Below, in pieces: positions 53,373-60,345 of a DNA stretch of 64,000 nucleotides. The notes below the pieces were generated by a model. It was not told the DNA's origin. It searched no databases and saw nothing but the letters and a program-made list of their open reading frames with translations. Position numbers and translations under genes: made by a program. The first letter of the stretch is position 1. Each line of letters begins with the position of its first letter. Source of the DNA: CAZEHO01 sp964511945 (GTDB lineage Bacteria > Actinomycetota > Acidimicrobiia > Spongiisociales > UBA11373); assembly GCA_964511945.1 (NCBI GenBank), contig CAZEHO010000001.1, positions 372,001-436,000 on the forward strand, read 5' to 3'.

Positions 53373-53933
53373 CTGATCGTCATCTCCGGCCCGTCGGGGG
53401 CCGGCAAGACCAGCGTCGTGGAGGGGCTCGTCGAGCGCAGGGAGTTGCACTTCTCGGTGTCGATCACGACGCGCCCGCGGCGCCCCTCCGAGGTCGACGG
53501 CGTTGACTACCACTTCGTGACGCCGGAGGAGTTCTCCGCCGCGGTGGAGCGAGGGGACCTGGCCGAGTGGGCGGTCTACAGCGGGTATCAGTACGGCACG
53601 CTGCGATCCGAAGTGGATCGTCACCTCGAAGCCGGCCGGGATGTGCTCCTCGACATCGAGCTCGTCGGAGCCCGCCAGGTTCGCAGCGCCTACCCCGATG
53701 CCGTCATGGTGTACATCCTTCCCCCGTCGATGGAGGAACTGGAACGGCGGCTGCGGGGTCGCGGTGATACCGACGACGATGCTGTGGCGCGCCGCCTCGG
53801 CGTGGCGGCATCACAGATCGAGGAGGCGAAGGAGCTTTTCGATCACTTCGTGGTCAACGACGAACTGCTCCCGGCGATTGAGGAGGTCACCGGTATACTT
53901 GCCGGGCTCTCTCCCCCTTTGGATCCCTCATGA
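53373..53933 (+). CDS. gmk: Guanylate kinase, no canonical start codon
   Basis: Phosphorylates GMP. P-loop GPSGAGKTSVV, VSITTRPRRPSEVDGVDYHF (GMP site), VYSGYQYGT and DVLLDIELVGARQV are intact. The frame is closed by TGA at 53265-53267 and contains no ATG, GTG or TTG from there to GTG 53418, which lies past the P-loop Lys. I place the start at CTG 53373, giving MIVISGPSGAGK and 186 residues. Homology (RRGSLIVI) continues a few codons further upstream, so the real start may be elsewhere or a base may be wrong. rpoZ overlaps its stop. Confidence 0.88.
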   Translation: MIVISGPSGAGKTSVVEGLVERRELHFSVSITTRPRRPSEVDGVDYHFVTPEEFSAAVERGDLAEWAVYSGYQYGTLRSEVDRHLEAGRDVLLDIELVGARQVRSAYPDAVMVYILPPSMEELERRLRGRGDTDDDAVARRLGVAASQIEEAKELFDHFVVNDELLPAIEEVTGILAGLSPPLDPS

Positions 53934-54160
53934 TGATTGAACCGCCGATCGAGACCGTCCTGGAACGCACCGGGAACCGCTTCGCCCTCGTGGTGCTGGC
54001 GGCCCGCCGGGCACGGCAGATCAACGCCTACTTCAACCAGCTCGGCGAGGGAATCGGGAACTACGTGCCGCCGCAGGTGCACTCGCTGTCCCGCAAGCCT
54101 CTGTCGATCTCCTTCGAGGAGATCGCAGCCGACAAAGTCGTCCCCGACACGAGCGACTGA
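53930..54160 (+). CDS. rpoZ: RNA polymerase omega subunit
   Basis: 76 residues. NRFALVVLAARRARQINAYF is the conserved MxR-type core, followed by PLSISFEEIAADKV. Starts in the ATGA of gmk (ATGATG, so 53933 is also possible). gmk-rpoZ-coaBC is the usual order. Confidence 0.95.
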   Translation: MMIEPPIETVLERTGNRFALVVLAARRARQINAYFNQLGEGIGNYVPPQVHSLSRKPLSISFEEIAADKVVPDTSD

Positions 54161-54164
54161 TCGC

Positions 54165-55355
54165 ATGCTCGCCGGCCGGCGGATCCTGCTCGGGGTGAGC
54201 GGAGGTATCGCCGCCTACAAGGCCGCCTACCTGGCCCGGCGGCTCGTCGAGCAGGGTGCTGAGGTGCGCTCGATCATGACCGACGGTGCCAGGGAGTTCT
54301 TGGGTCCGCAGACCCTCGCCGCCATCACCGGTACCCCGCCGGTCACCACGCTCTTCGGTGCCGATCGGGTGAGTCCTCACATCGAGCTGGCCGGGTGGGC
54401 CGACGTGGTGGTCATTGCTCCTGCCACTGCCGCGACGATGGCCCGCATCGCCGGCGGACTCAGCGAGGACGCGCTGACGGCGACGGTGCTGGCGACCACG
54501 GCTCCGGTGGTGATCGCTCCGGCCATGCACACGGAGATGTGGGAGCAGCCCGCCACCCAGCGCAACGTTGCCGCGCTGAACGCCGACGGAAGGGTGCTGG
54601 TCGGGCCCGACCAGGGTGCGCTTGCAGGGGGCGATCACGGTCCGGGCCGGATGGTCGAACCGGAAGAGATCGTCGACCGTGTCTGCGAGATTCTCGGAGG
54701 CGGGTCGATGGGCGGCCTGCGGGTCGTGGTCAACGCCGGCGGAACCCGGGAACCGCTCGATCCGGTGCGCTACATCGGGAACCGCTCTTCCGGGAAGATG
54801 GGTGCCGCCGTTGCGGATGAGGCGGCCGCCCGGGGTGCCTCGGTGGTCCTGGTCACCAGCGGGCTCGCACCTCAGCACCGGCAAATCGAGGTGATTCGGG
54901 TCGATACCGCCGCCGAGATGGCCGAGGCGGTCTGGAGCGCAGCAGACACCGCTGATGTGGCCGTGCTGGCTGCGGCGGTGGCCGATTTCCGGCCGGCCGC
55001 GATCTCCGATACCAAGCTGCGCCGGGCCGACGGACCGTCCGAGATCGTTCTCGAGCCGACCCCCGACATCCTGGCCGGCATCGCAGCCCGGGAGCAGCGC
55101 CCCTTCCTCGTGGGATTTGCCGCCGAAACCGGGGCGGCGGCCGGCGCTGCCGGCAAGGCGACGAGCAAGGGCATCGACCTCCTCGTCGCCAACGACGTCA
55201 CATCTGAGGGTTCCGGCTTCGGCACCGACACGAACCAGGTCACCGTGATCTCTCCCGACGGTTCTACCGAGGAATGGGAGCTGATGACGAAGCAGCAGGT
55301 CGCCGCCCGGCTCTGGGATCGGGTGCTGCAACTGCTCGGCGACCAAGACCGCTGA
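54165..55355 (+). CDS. coaBC: Bifunctional phosphopantothenoylcysteine decarboxylase/synthase CoaBC
   Basis: 396 residues, two steps of CoA synthesis. CoaC flavoprotein domain (1-180): LLGVSGGIAAYKAAYLAR, HIELAGWADVVVIAPATA (catalytic His), APAMHTEMW and GPGRMVEPEEI. CoaB domain: VNAGGTREPLDPVRYIGNRSSGKMG, AAVADFRPA and GFAAET. In CoaC the PxMNxxMW Asn is His and the ACGD Cys is Gly (LAGGDHG); I recall similar changes in other actinobacterial CoaBC. ATG 54165 is chosen for homology. Confidence 0.95.
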   Translation: MLAGRRILLGVSGGIAAYKAAYLARRLVEQGAEVRSIMTDGAREFLGPQTLAAITGTPPVTTLFGADRVSPHIELAGWADVVVIAPATAATMARIAGGLSEDALTATVLATTAPVVIAPAMHTEMWEQPATQRNVAALNADGRVLVGPDQGALAGGDHGPGRMVEPEEIVDRVCEILGGGSMGGLRVVVNAGGTREPLDPVRYIGNRSSGKMGAAVADEAAARGASVVLVTSGLAPQHRQIEVIRVDTAAEMAEAVWSAADTADVAVLAAAVADFRPAAISDTKLRRADGPSEIVLEPTPDILAGIAAREQRPFLVGFAAETGAAAGAAGKATSKGIDLLVANDVTSEGSGFGTDTNQVTVISPDGSTEEWELMTKQQVAARLWDRVLQLLGDQDR

Positions 55356-57127
55356 GCGTCCTGCCCGTCTTCCGCGTCGTCCCCGATCTTCCGACGTTCG
55401 CCGTCGACGATGGGTTTGCGTACTCGGTTCCCGATGATCTCGAGGTGACGCTGGGGTCGATCGTCCGGGTCCCGCTGGGGGGCCGCAGAGTCCGAGGCTG
55501 GGTGGTGGGGACCGGGGAGCCGTACCGTGACGGGCTGCGCGAGGTATTGGCGCGTTCGGGGGATCTTCCGGTGTTCGGGCGGCCGCTGCTGGATGTGATG
55601 CGGTGGGCCGCGGTGCACTACGTGGCGCCGCTGGCTGCGCTGCTGGGAAAGGCGACTCCGCCGAACCTCCCCAGGGGTGGGGGCGCAGCACCCGGCAAGC
55701 TGCCCGGCGGATGGCCGGCTTCGCCGCTTCCGCAGGTCACCGCCGCTGGGATCGCCGGCCGCAAGGGAGGCGCTGTGGCCTGGATCGGCAGCGGTCCTCG
55801 TGCGGAGGTGGTTGCTGCGGTCGCAGGGCCGGTGGTGGAAGCCGGGCGCAGCGCACTGGTGGTGGCCGCCTCGATGGCTGAGGCATCCGCCATTGCCGAC
55901 GCTCTCGAGCCAATGTTCGGACGGCGAATGGTGCGGGGCGGTCCGGAACGCTCTGCAGCGCAGCTCACCACCGCGTGGGTCGCGATGCAGCGTCCGGGAC
56001 GGATCCTGGTGTCGACCCGCGAAGCTGCGTTCTGGCCGGTCACCGATCTGGGTGTGGCATTCGTGGCAGATGACGGCCGCAGAGGTCTCAAGGACAAGGC
56101 AACACCGACCACTCACGCCAGAGATGTGCTGCGGCGGCGAGCCGCCGTTGAGCGCTTCCCATTAGTACTCACCGGGCCCGTCCCGACGTCGGAGGCCCTG
56201 GGGGCGGGAGCCACGGTGGATGGCTCATCCGGCAGGGCATGGGGGCTGGTGGAGGTCGTCGACCGTACCGAGGATCCACCGGGCGGTGGTGTGATCACGG
56301 AGCGGGCCAGGGCGGCGCTGCACGCAGTCGTCGGCGGGGGTGGCCGCGCCTTCGTCTTCACCGACCGGCGAGCGCCGGCCGTGCGCTGCATCCGCTGCCG
56401 GACCCTGCGGTCCTGCCCCGAATGTGGAGCTCGTCCCGGGCGGGAGGCCGCCTGTGCCCGCTGCGGAGCCGAGCTCGGTGACTGTCGGGAGTGTGGCGGA
56501 CGCCGCTTCGAGCCCTTGGGAGCACCGGTCGACCGGCTGATCGCCGAGCTTCGCCGCTTTCTTGCACCCGATCGGGTGGGCGAAGCCGGTTCGGACACCG
56601 CCGTGCAGGTGGGCACCGAGCGCGATCTCCCCACCCTGGGTCCCATCGATCTGGCGGTGGTCGTCGATGCCGACGGGTTGATTCGGGCGCCGCACTACCG
56701 GGCCGTCGAGGACGGGTTCCGCTTGATGGCGCGAGTTGTGGCTGCAGCGGGGAGTGGTCGGGGACGGCGTGCAGTTGCACAAACCGCCGATCCCGGCCAC
56801 CCGGCGCTGGTGGCGCTGCGCCGGGCGGCTCCGGACCGGCTGATCCGGCACGAAATCGACACCAGGGCCGCTCTCGGGTTCCCACCACACGGCGAGTTGC
56901 TCGTCCTGGAGGTCACCGATCCTCCGGCCGACGGCGACCGGCTGCTGCGGTCGGCCGTGGGGGAGCGGGCCACCGTGCTGGGCCCGGCGGAGCGGCGGGG
57001 CCGGATGCGATGGTTGATCCAGGGGAACGACCTGCGGCCCGCCCGCCTCACGCTTCGGGGGTTGGTCCAGGATTGGCGCGACGGCGGCGCGAGGGTGCGG
57101 GTTGACGCTGATCCGATCGATCTCTAG
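55352..57127 (+). CDS. priA: Primosomal protein N' (PriA), helicase-degenerate
   Basis: 591 residues from a proposed CTG start overlapping the coaBC stop (CTGA); ATG 55274 is the nearest ordinary start and would add 26 non-homologous residues. The N-terminal DNA-binding domain (PTFAVDDGFAYSVP) and the zinc cluster of eight Cys (CIRC, CPEC, CARC, CREC) are kept. Walker A is lost (WIGSGPRAE) and the DEEH box reads VADDGR before THARDVLRRRA. Actinobacterial PriA is known for such degeneration, suggesting a structural rather than unwinding role. A hairpin follows immediately. Confidence 0.9.
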   Translation: MSVLPVFRVVPDLPTFAVDDGFAYSVPDDLEVTLGSIVRVPLGGRRVRGWVVGTGEPYRDGLREVLARSGDLPVFGRPLLDVMRWAAVHYVAPLAALLGKATPPNLPRGGGAAPGKLPGGWPASPLPQVTAAGIAGRKGGAVAWIGSGPRAEVVAAVAGPVVEAGRSALVVAASMAEASAIADALEPMFGRRMVRGGPERSAAQLTTAWVAMQRPGRILVSTREAAFWPVTDLGVAFVADDGRRGLKDKATPTTHARDVLRRRAAVERFPLVLTGPVPTSEALGAGATVDGSSGRAWGLVEVVDRTEDPPGGGVITERARAALHAVVGGGGRAFVFTDRRAPAVRCIRCRTLRSCPECGARPGREAACARCGAELGDCRECGGRRFEPLGAPVDRLIAELRRFLAPDRVGEAGSDTAVQVGTERDLPTLGPIDLAVVVDADGLIRAPHYRAVEDGFRLMARVVAAAGSGRGRRAVAQTADPGHPALVALRRAAPDRLIRHEIDTRAALGFPPHGELLVLEVTDPPADGDRLLRSAVGERATVLGPAERRGRMRWLIQGNDLRPARLTLRGLVQDWRDGGARVRVDADPIDL

Positions 57128-57150
57128 CTCCCGGACCTTTACCCGGGAGC
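57127..57150 (+). terminator. Inverted repeat after priA
   Basis: GCTCCCGG-8 nt-CCGGGAGC, perfect 8-bp stem starting on the last base of the priA stop codon. No T-run. Confidence 0.55.
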
Positions 57151-57154
57151 GGAT

Positions 57155-57228
57155 GTCGGAGCACAGATATCAGAGATCAGACAGAGCCAGCCGATCGGGT
57201 CTCTGACCTTTGATCTCTGAACTCCGAT
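57155..57228. repeat. Paired-arm heptad repeat (ATCAGAG / CTCTGAT), best example
   Basis: Left arm of four heptads GTCGGAG, CACAGAT, ATCAGAG, ATCAGAC (57155-57182); loop of 18 nt; right arm of four heptads CTCTGAC, CTTTGAT, CTCTGAA, CTCCGAT (57201-57228). The arms pair unit by unit. Resembles 61293-61371; both loops contain GCCGATC. Confidence 0.85.
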
Positions 57229-57268
57229 CTATGGCGCACCAATCCGCAGCTCGGTTCCTGCTCAGAAC

Positions 57269-57274
57269 TACCAT
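57269..57274 (+). promoter_or_regulatory. Possible -10 box for def-fmt
   Basis: TACCAT ends 9 bases before the def ATG. Confidence 0.3.
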
Positions 57275-57283
57275 CGCGCCCCA

Positions 57284-57787
57284 ATGGCCATCTTCCCGAT
57301 TCGCACCTTTCCCGATCCGGTCCTGCGGACTCCGGCAGCGGTGGTCACCGAGATCGATGACGACATCAAGCGGCTTGTCGATGACATGTTCGAGACCATG
57401 TACGACGCTCCCGGGGTCGGCCTTGCCGCTCCTCAGATCGGCGTTTCGCTGCGAGTGATCGTGTTCGACATCGGTGACGGCCCCCATCACATGGTCAATC
57501 CGGAGATGCTGGAGACCTCCGGATCGTGGACGTTCGACGAGGGCTGCCTCTCGGTTCCCGACCGCTACTTCTCGATCAAACGGGCCGGTTTCGCCAGGGT
57601 CCGAGGCCTCGACACCGGTGGCAATGAGGTCGAGTACTCCGGTGAGGAGCTGATGGGTCGGGTACTGCAGCACGAGATCGATCACGTCGAAGGCACGCTG
57701 CTGCTGCATCATCTCCCGCGCCGGGTCCGCAAGCAGACTCTGAAGGAGCTTCGGGAGGAGGCTCTCGGCCTCGAGGACGGGCGCTGA
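57284..57787 (+). CDS. def: Peptide deformylase
   Basis: 167 residues. Removes the formyl group from nascent chains. All three motifs present: GVGLAAPQIGV, EGCLSVPD (metal Cys) and LQHEIDHVEG (metal His pair and catalytic Glu). Stop shares a base with the fmt ATG. Confidence 0.97.
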   Translation: MAIFPIRTFPDPVLRTPAAVVTEIDDDIKRLVDDMFETMYDAPGVGLAAPQIGVSLRVIVFDIGDGPHHMVNPEMLETSGSWTFDEGCLSVPDRYFSIKRAGFARVRGLDTGGNEVEYSGEELMGRVLQHEIDHVEGTLLLHHLPRRVRKQTLKELREEALGLEDGR

Positions 57788-58728
57788 TGCCCACCGTCTT
57801 CTTCGGGACGCCGCCACACGCCGTCCCGGTCCTGGCGGCCCTGTGCGGTGTCGCCGATGTGGGCCTCGTGGTGACCCAGCCGGACCGGCCCAAGGGCAGG
57901 AGCAAACATCCGATCGCTCCACCGGTCAAGGAGGCGGCGCTGGCCTGGGGGATCCCGGTGGTGCAGCCCGAACGGGCCCGGGAGGTGGCCGGGCAACTCG
58001 AGCATCTGCGCCCCGACGTTGCCGTGGTCGCCGCGTTCGGCCAGTTGATCCCGAAGGCAATGCTGGAGATTCCGGCCGCCGGATTCGTCAACGTGCACTT
58101 CTCCCTGCTGCCCCGCTGGCGGGGTGCGAGCCCTGTGGTGCGGGCCATCCTTGCCGGCGACGACACCACCGGTGTCACCCTCATGCAGATGGACGAGCAC
58201 CTCGACACCGGGCCGGTCCTCGCCTCGCTGGCGACGGCCATCGGCCCGGAAGAGACCACCGGGACGCTGACCGCACGGCTGGCAGCGATGGGAGCCCGTT
58301 TGCTGGCGGATGAGCTGGATGCCGTAGTCGTCGGAGACACGCCGCAGCGGCCGCAGGACGACGCGGCTGCAACGGCGGCAGCCATGGTGCGGGTCGAGGA
58401 GGCCTTTGTCGATCCGGTGCATCACTCGGCGACGTCGATCGAGCGGGCAGTGCGGGCATTCGACCCCTGGCCCGGAGCCTGGGTGAGCCTCGAAGGTAAC
58501 CGGATGAAGCTGTGGACCGCGCGTGTTGTCGAGGGGATGGCGAACTCCGGAGAGGCGGTTGTGGACGGGGGCCGGGTGCTGCTCGGAACTCGCAGTGGCG
58601 TGATCGAATTGCTCGAGGTGCAGCCGGCCGGCAAGGCGCGCATGGCCGCCGCGGACTGGATGCGAGGCCGCCGCAACGAAGCGGCCCGGTTCGATCCGGC
58701 CGGAGCTACTCCACCACCACGCCGGTGA
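57787..58728 (+). CDS. fmt: Methionyl-tRNA formyltransferase
   Basis: 313 residues. VVTQPDRPKGRSKHP, the NVHFSLLPRWRGASPV active site (Asn, His) and LMQMDEHLDTGPVLA (Asp) are intact; C-terminal tRNA-binding domain from about 205. Its 3' end overlaps the converging ppk2 gene by 23 bases. Confidence 0.97.
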   Translation: MPTVFFGTPPHAVPVLAALCGVADVGLVVTQPDRPKGRSKHPIAPPVKEAALAWGIPVVQPERAREVAGQLEHLRPDVAVVAAFGQLIPKAMLEIPAAGFVNVHFSLLPRWRGASPVVRAILAGDDTTGVTLMQMDEHLDTGPVLASLATAIGPEETTGTLTARLAAMGARLLADELDAVVVGDTPQRPQDDAAATAAAMVRVEEAFVDPVHHSATSIERAVRAFDPWPGAWVSLEGNRMKLWTARVVEGMANSGEAVVDGGRVLLGTRSGVIELLEVQPAGKARMAAADWMRGRRNEAARFDPAGATPPPRR

Positions 58729-59515
58729 GGTCGTCCTCCGGAGGCGGGAACTCCATTTCGAGGCCTTCCAGCGTGTCCACGAGCACCCGGGCGATCACCA
58801 GGTTGCGGTACCACTTGCGATCGGCCGGCACCACATACCACGGCGCCCACGGCGTGCTGGTCTCGGAGAGCACCGCCTCGAATGCACTCTGATAGTCGTC
58901 CCAGCGCTCCCGCTCGGCGAGGTCCCCGAGGCTGAACTTCCAGTGCTTCGCCGGGTTGTCGAGGCGGGACTGGAGCCGCTCTCGCTGCTCCTCCTTGGAG
59001 ATGTGGAGAAAGAACTTGAGGATCGTGGTGCCCTCATCGGCAAGCGTCCGCTCGAAGTCGTTGATGTGCTGATAGCGGCGTGACCAGACGTCCTCGGGAA
59101 CGAGGTTGTGCACCCGGACCACAAGCACGTCCTCGTAGTGGCTGCGATTGAAGATTGTGATCTCGCCGCTTCCGGGGGTGTGGCGGTGCACCCGCCACAG
59201 GTAGTCGTGGGCGAGCTCCACCGAGGTCGGCTTCTTGAACGAGGCGACCTTCACCCCCTGGGGGTTGACGCCGTCGAACACGTGACGGATGACGCCGTCC
59301 TTGCCGCCGGTATCGGTTGCCTGAAGCACGACGAGCACTTTGTGGCGGCCTTCGGCGTACAGCAGCTCCTGAAGCTCCTCGAGGCGGTCGTTGACGTCCT
59401 TGAGTTCGTCCTTGCCGTCATCCTTCGAGCTGTCGAACAGTCGCTGGTCGCGCGGGTCATACTCATTGAGCCGAACCTGCGTCTCTGGTGCGATGCGGTA
59501 GATGGAGGGGTCCAT
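58706..59515 (-). CDS. ppk2: Polyphosphate kinase 2 family protein (PPK2)
   Basis: 269 residues. Transfers phosphate between polyphosphate and nucleotides. Walker A LQATDTGGKDGVIRHV, Walker B-like FNRSHYEDVLVVRVH and the lid region DEGTTILKFFLHISKEEQRER are present; the single-domain form looks most like class III (AMP/ADP-active), which is inference. The ATG at 59515 fits the family and has TACCCT 6 bases upstream (leaderless); the 29-residue longer frame crosses a heptad repeat. Only minus-strand gene in the second half of the window. Confidence 0.92.
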   Translation of the reverse strand: MDPSIYRIAPETQVRLNEYDPRDQRLFDSSKDDGKDELKDVNDRLEELQELLYAEGRHKVLVVLQATDTGGKDGVIRHVFDGVNPQGVKVASFKKPTSVELAHDYLWRVHRHTPGSGEITIFNRSHYEDVLVVRVHNLVPEDVWSRRYQHINDFERTLADEGTTILKFFLHISKEEQRERLQSRLDNPAKHWKFSLGDLAERERWDDYQSAFEAVLSETSTPWAPWYVVPADRKWYRNLVIARVLVDTLEGLEMEFPPPEDDLTGVVVE

Positions 59516-59521
59516 GAACGG

Positions 59522-59527
59522 AGGGTA
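59522..59527 (-). promoter_or_regulatory. Probable -10 box for ppk2
   Basis: TACCCT on the minus strand, 6 bases before the ATG. Confidence 0.4.
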
Positions 59528-59557
59528 GGGGACGGGTTCGATTGATGCGTATGTCCT

Positions 59558-59619
59558 GCGATGAGCTCTGAGCCGTGAGCCTTGCGGGGTAGGTCTGCTC
59601 ATCGCTCATCGCTCATCGC
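59558..59619. repeat. Paired-arm heptad repeat (GCGATGA / TCATCGC)
   Basis: Left arm GCGATGA, GCTCTGA, GCCGTGA (59558-59578), 20-nt loop, right arm TCATCGC three times exactly (59599-59619). It lies in the divergent ppk2-rpe spacer. Confidence 0.8.
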
Positions 59620-59651
59620 CTCGAAAGCGCGACCCGAGTTGGTCCCTCCCG

Positions 59652-59657
59652 TACACT
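59652..59657 (+). promoter_or_regulatory. Probable -10 box for rpe
   Basis: TACACT ends 8 bases before the first ATG (59666) of the duplicated start region, so transcription should begin at or near that out-of-frame ATG. Confidence 0.4.
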
Positions 59658-59660
59658 CCT

Positions 59661-59694
59661 CTCCCATGAAGCCCCCGCTCCCATGAAGCCCCCG
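59661..59694 (+). repeat. 17-bp perfect direct duplication across the rpe start
   Basis: CTCCCATGAAGCCCCCG occurs twice in tandem (59661-59677, 59678-59694), each with an ATG. The copies are out of frame with each other. Confidence 0.95.
59666..59686 (+). CDS. Six-codon upstream cistron (MKPPLP) coupled to rpe
   Basis: ATG 59666 reads M-K-P-P-L-P then TGA at 59684-59686, which overlaps the rpe ATG as ATGA. TACACT 8 bases upstream would make this the 5'-most, leaderless start. It exists only because of the 17-bp duplication. Translation is inferred, not shown. Confidence 0.4.
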   Translation: MKPPLP

Positions 59695-60345
59695 CGTATT
59701 GCTCCGTCGCTGCTGGCCGCCGACTTCGCTCATCTCGCCGACGATGTCGCTCGAGTTGAGTCCGCCGTCGACCTGCTCCACGTCGATGTGATGGATGGCC
59801 ACTTCGTTCCCAATCTCACCTTTGGGATGCCGGTGATCGAGTCGCTGCGGGCCACCACCGGGCTGTACTTCGATTGCCACCTGATGGTGACTAATCCGAT
59901 CTCGCTGTTCGAACCGCTGGCCGCCGCCGGCGGCAGCCTGGTCACCGTGCACATCGAAGTGCACCCGGATCCCACGGAGGCGGCACGGGCCGCCCGCAAA
60001 GCCGGCCTCAACTTCGGTCTGGTGATCAGCCCGCCGACACCCTTTGCGGCGGTTGAACCCTTCGTCGAGTTGTGCGACCTGTTGCTGGTGATGTCCGTTC
60101 ACCCGGGATTCGGCGGCCAGGCATTCATCCCCGAGGTGCTGCCAAAGATCGAAGCGGCCAGAAAGTTCATTGATTCCCAGGGCTTTGTGACCGATATCGA
60201 AATCGACGGCGGAATCACCGTGGAGACGGCCCCGGCCGCCCGCAGGGCGGGTGCGGACGTCTTCGTGGCCGGCACCGCGATCTTCCGGGCTCCGGACCCG
60301 GTCGCCGCGGCGCAGGAACTCCGAAGAGCCGTCGAGGAGGCATGA
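59683..60345 (+). CDS. rpe: Ribulose-phosphate 3-epimerase
   Basis: 220 residues, TIM barrel of the pentose phosphate pathway. IAPSLLAADFAHL, HVDVMDGHFVPNLTFG (metal His and Asp), DCHLMVTNP, MSVHPGFGGQAF and IEIDGGITVETA are all present. The ATG is in the second copy of a 17-bp duplication. The next gene starts in its ATGA overlap. Confidence 0.97.
   Translation: MKPPRIAPSLLAADFAHLADDVARVESAVDLLHVDVMDGHFVPNLTFGMPVIESLRATTGLYFDCHLMVTNPISLFEPLAAAGGSLVTVHIEVHPDPTEAARAARKAGLNFGLVISPPTPFAAVEPFVELCDLLLVMSVHPGFGGQAFIPEVLPKIEAARKFIDSQGFVTDIEIDGGITVETAPAARRAGADVFVAGTAIFRAPDPVAAAQELRRAVEEA

Noticed and set aside
53340..53375. Programmed +1 frameshift joining mIHF and Gmk
   Set aside because: The slip site TCC-TGA does not allow good re-pairing and no stimulatory element is visible; kept only as an alternative in the gmk entry.
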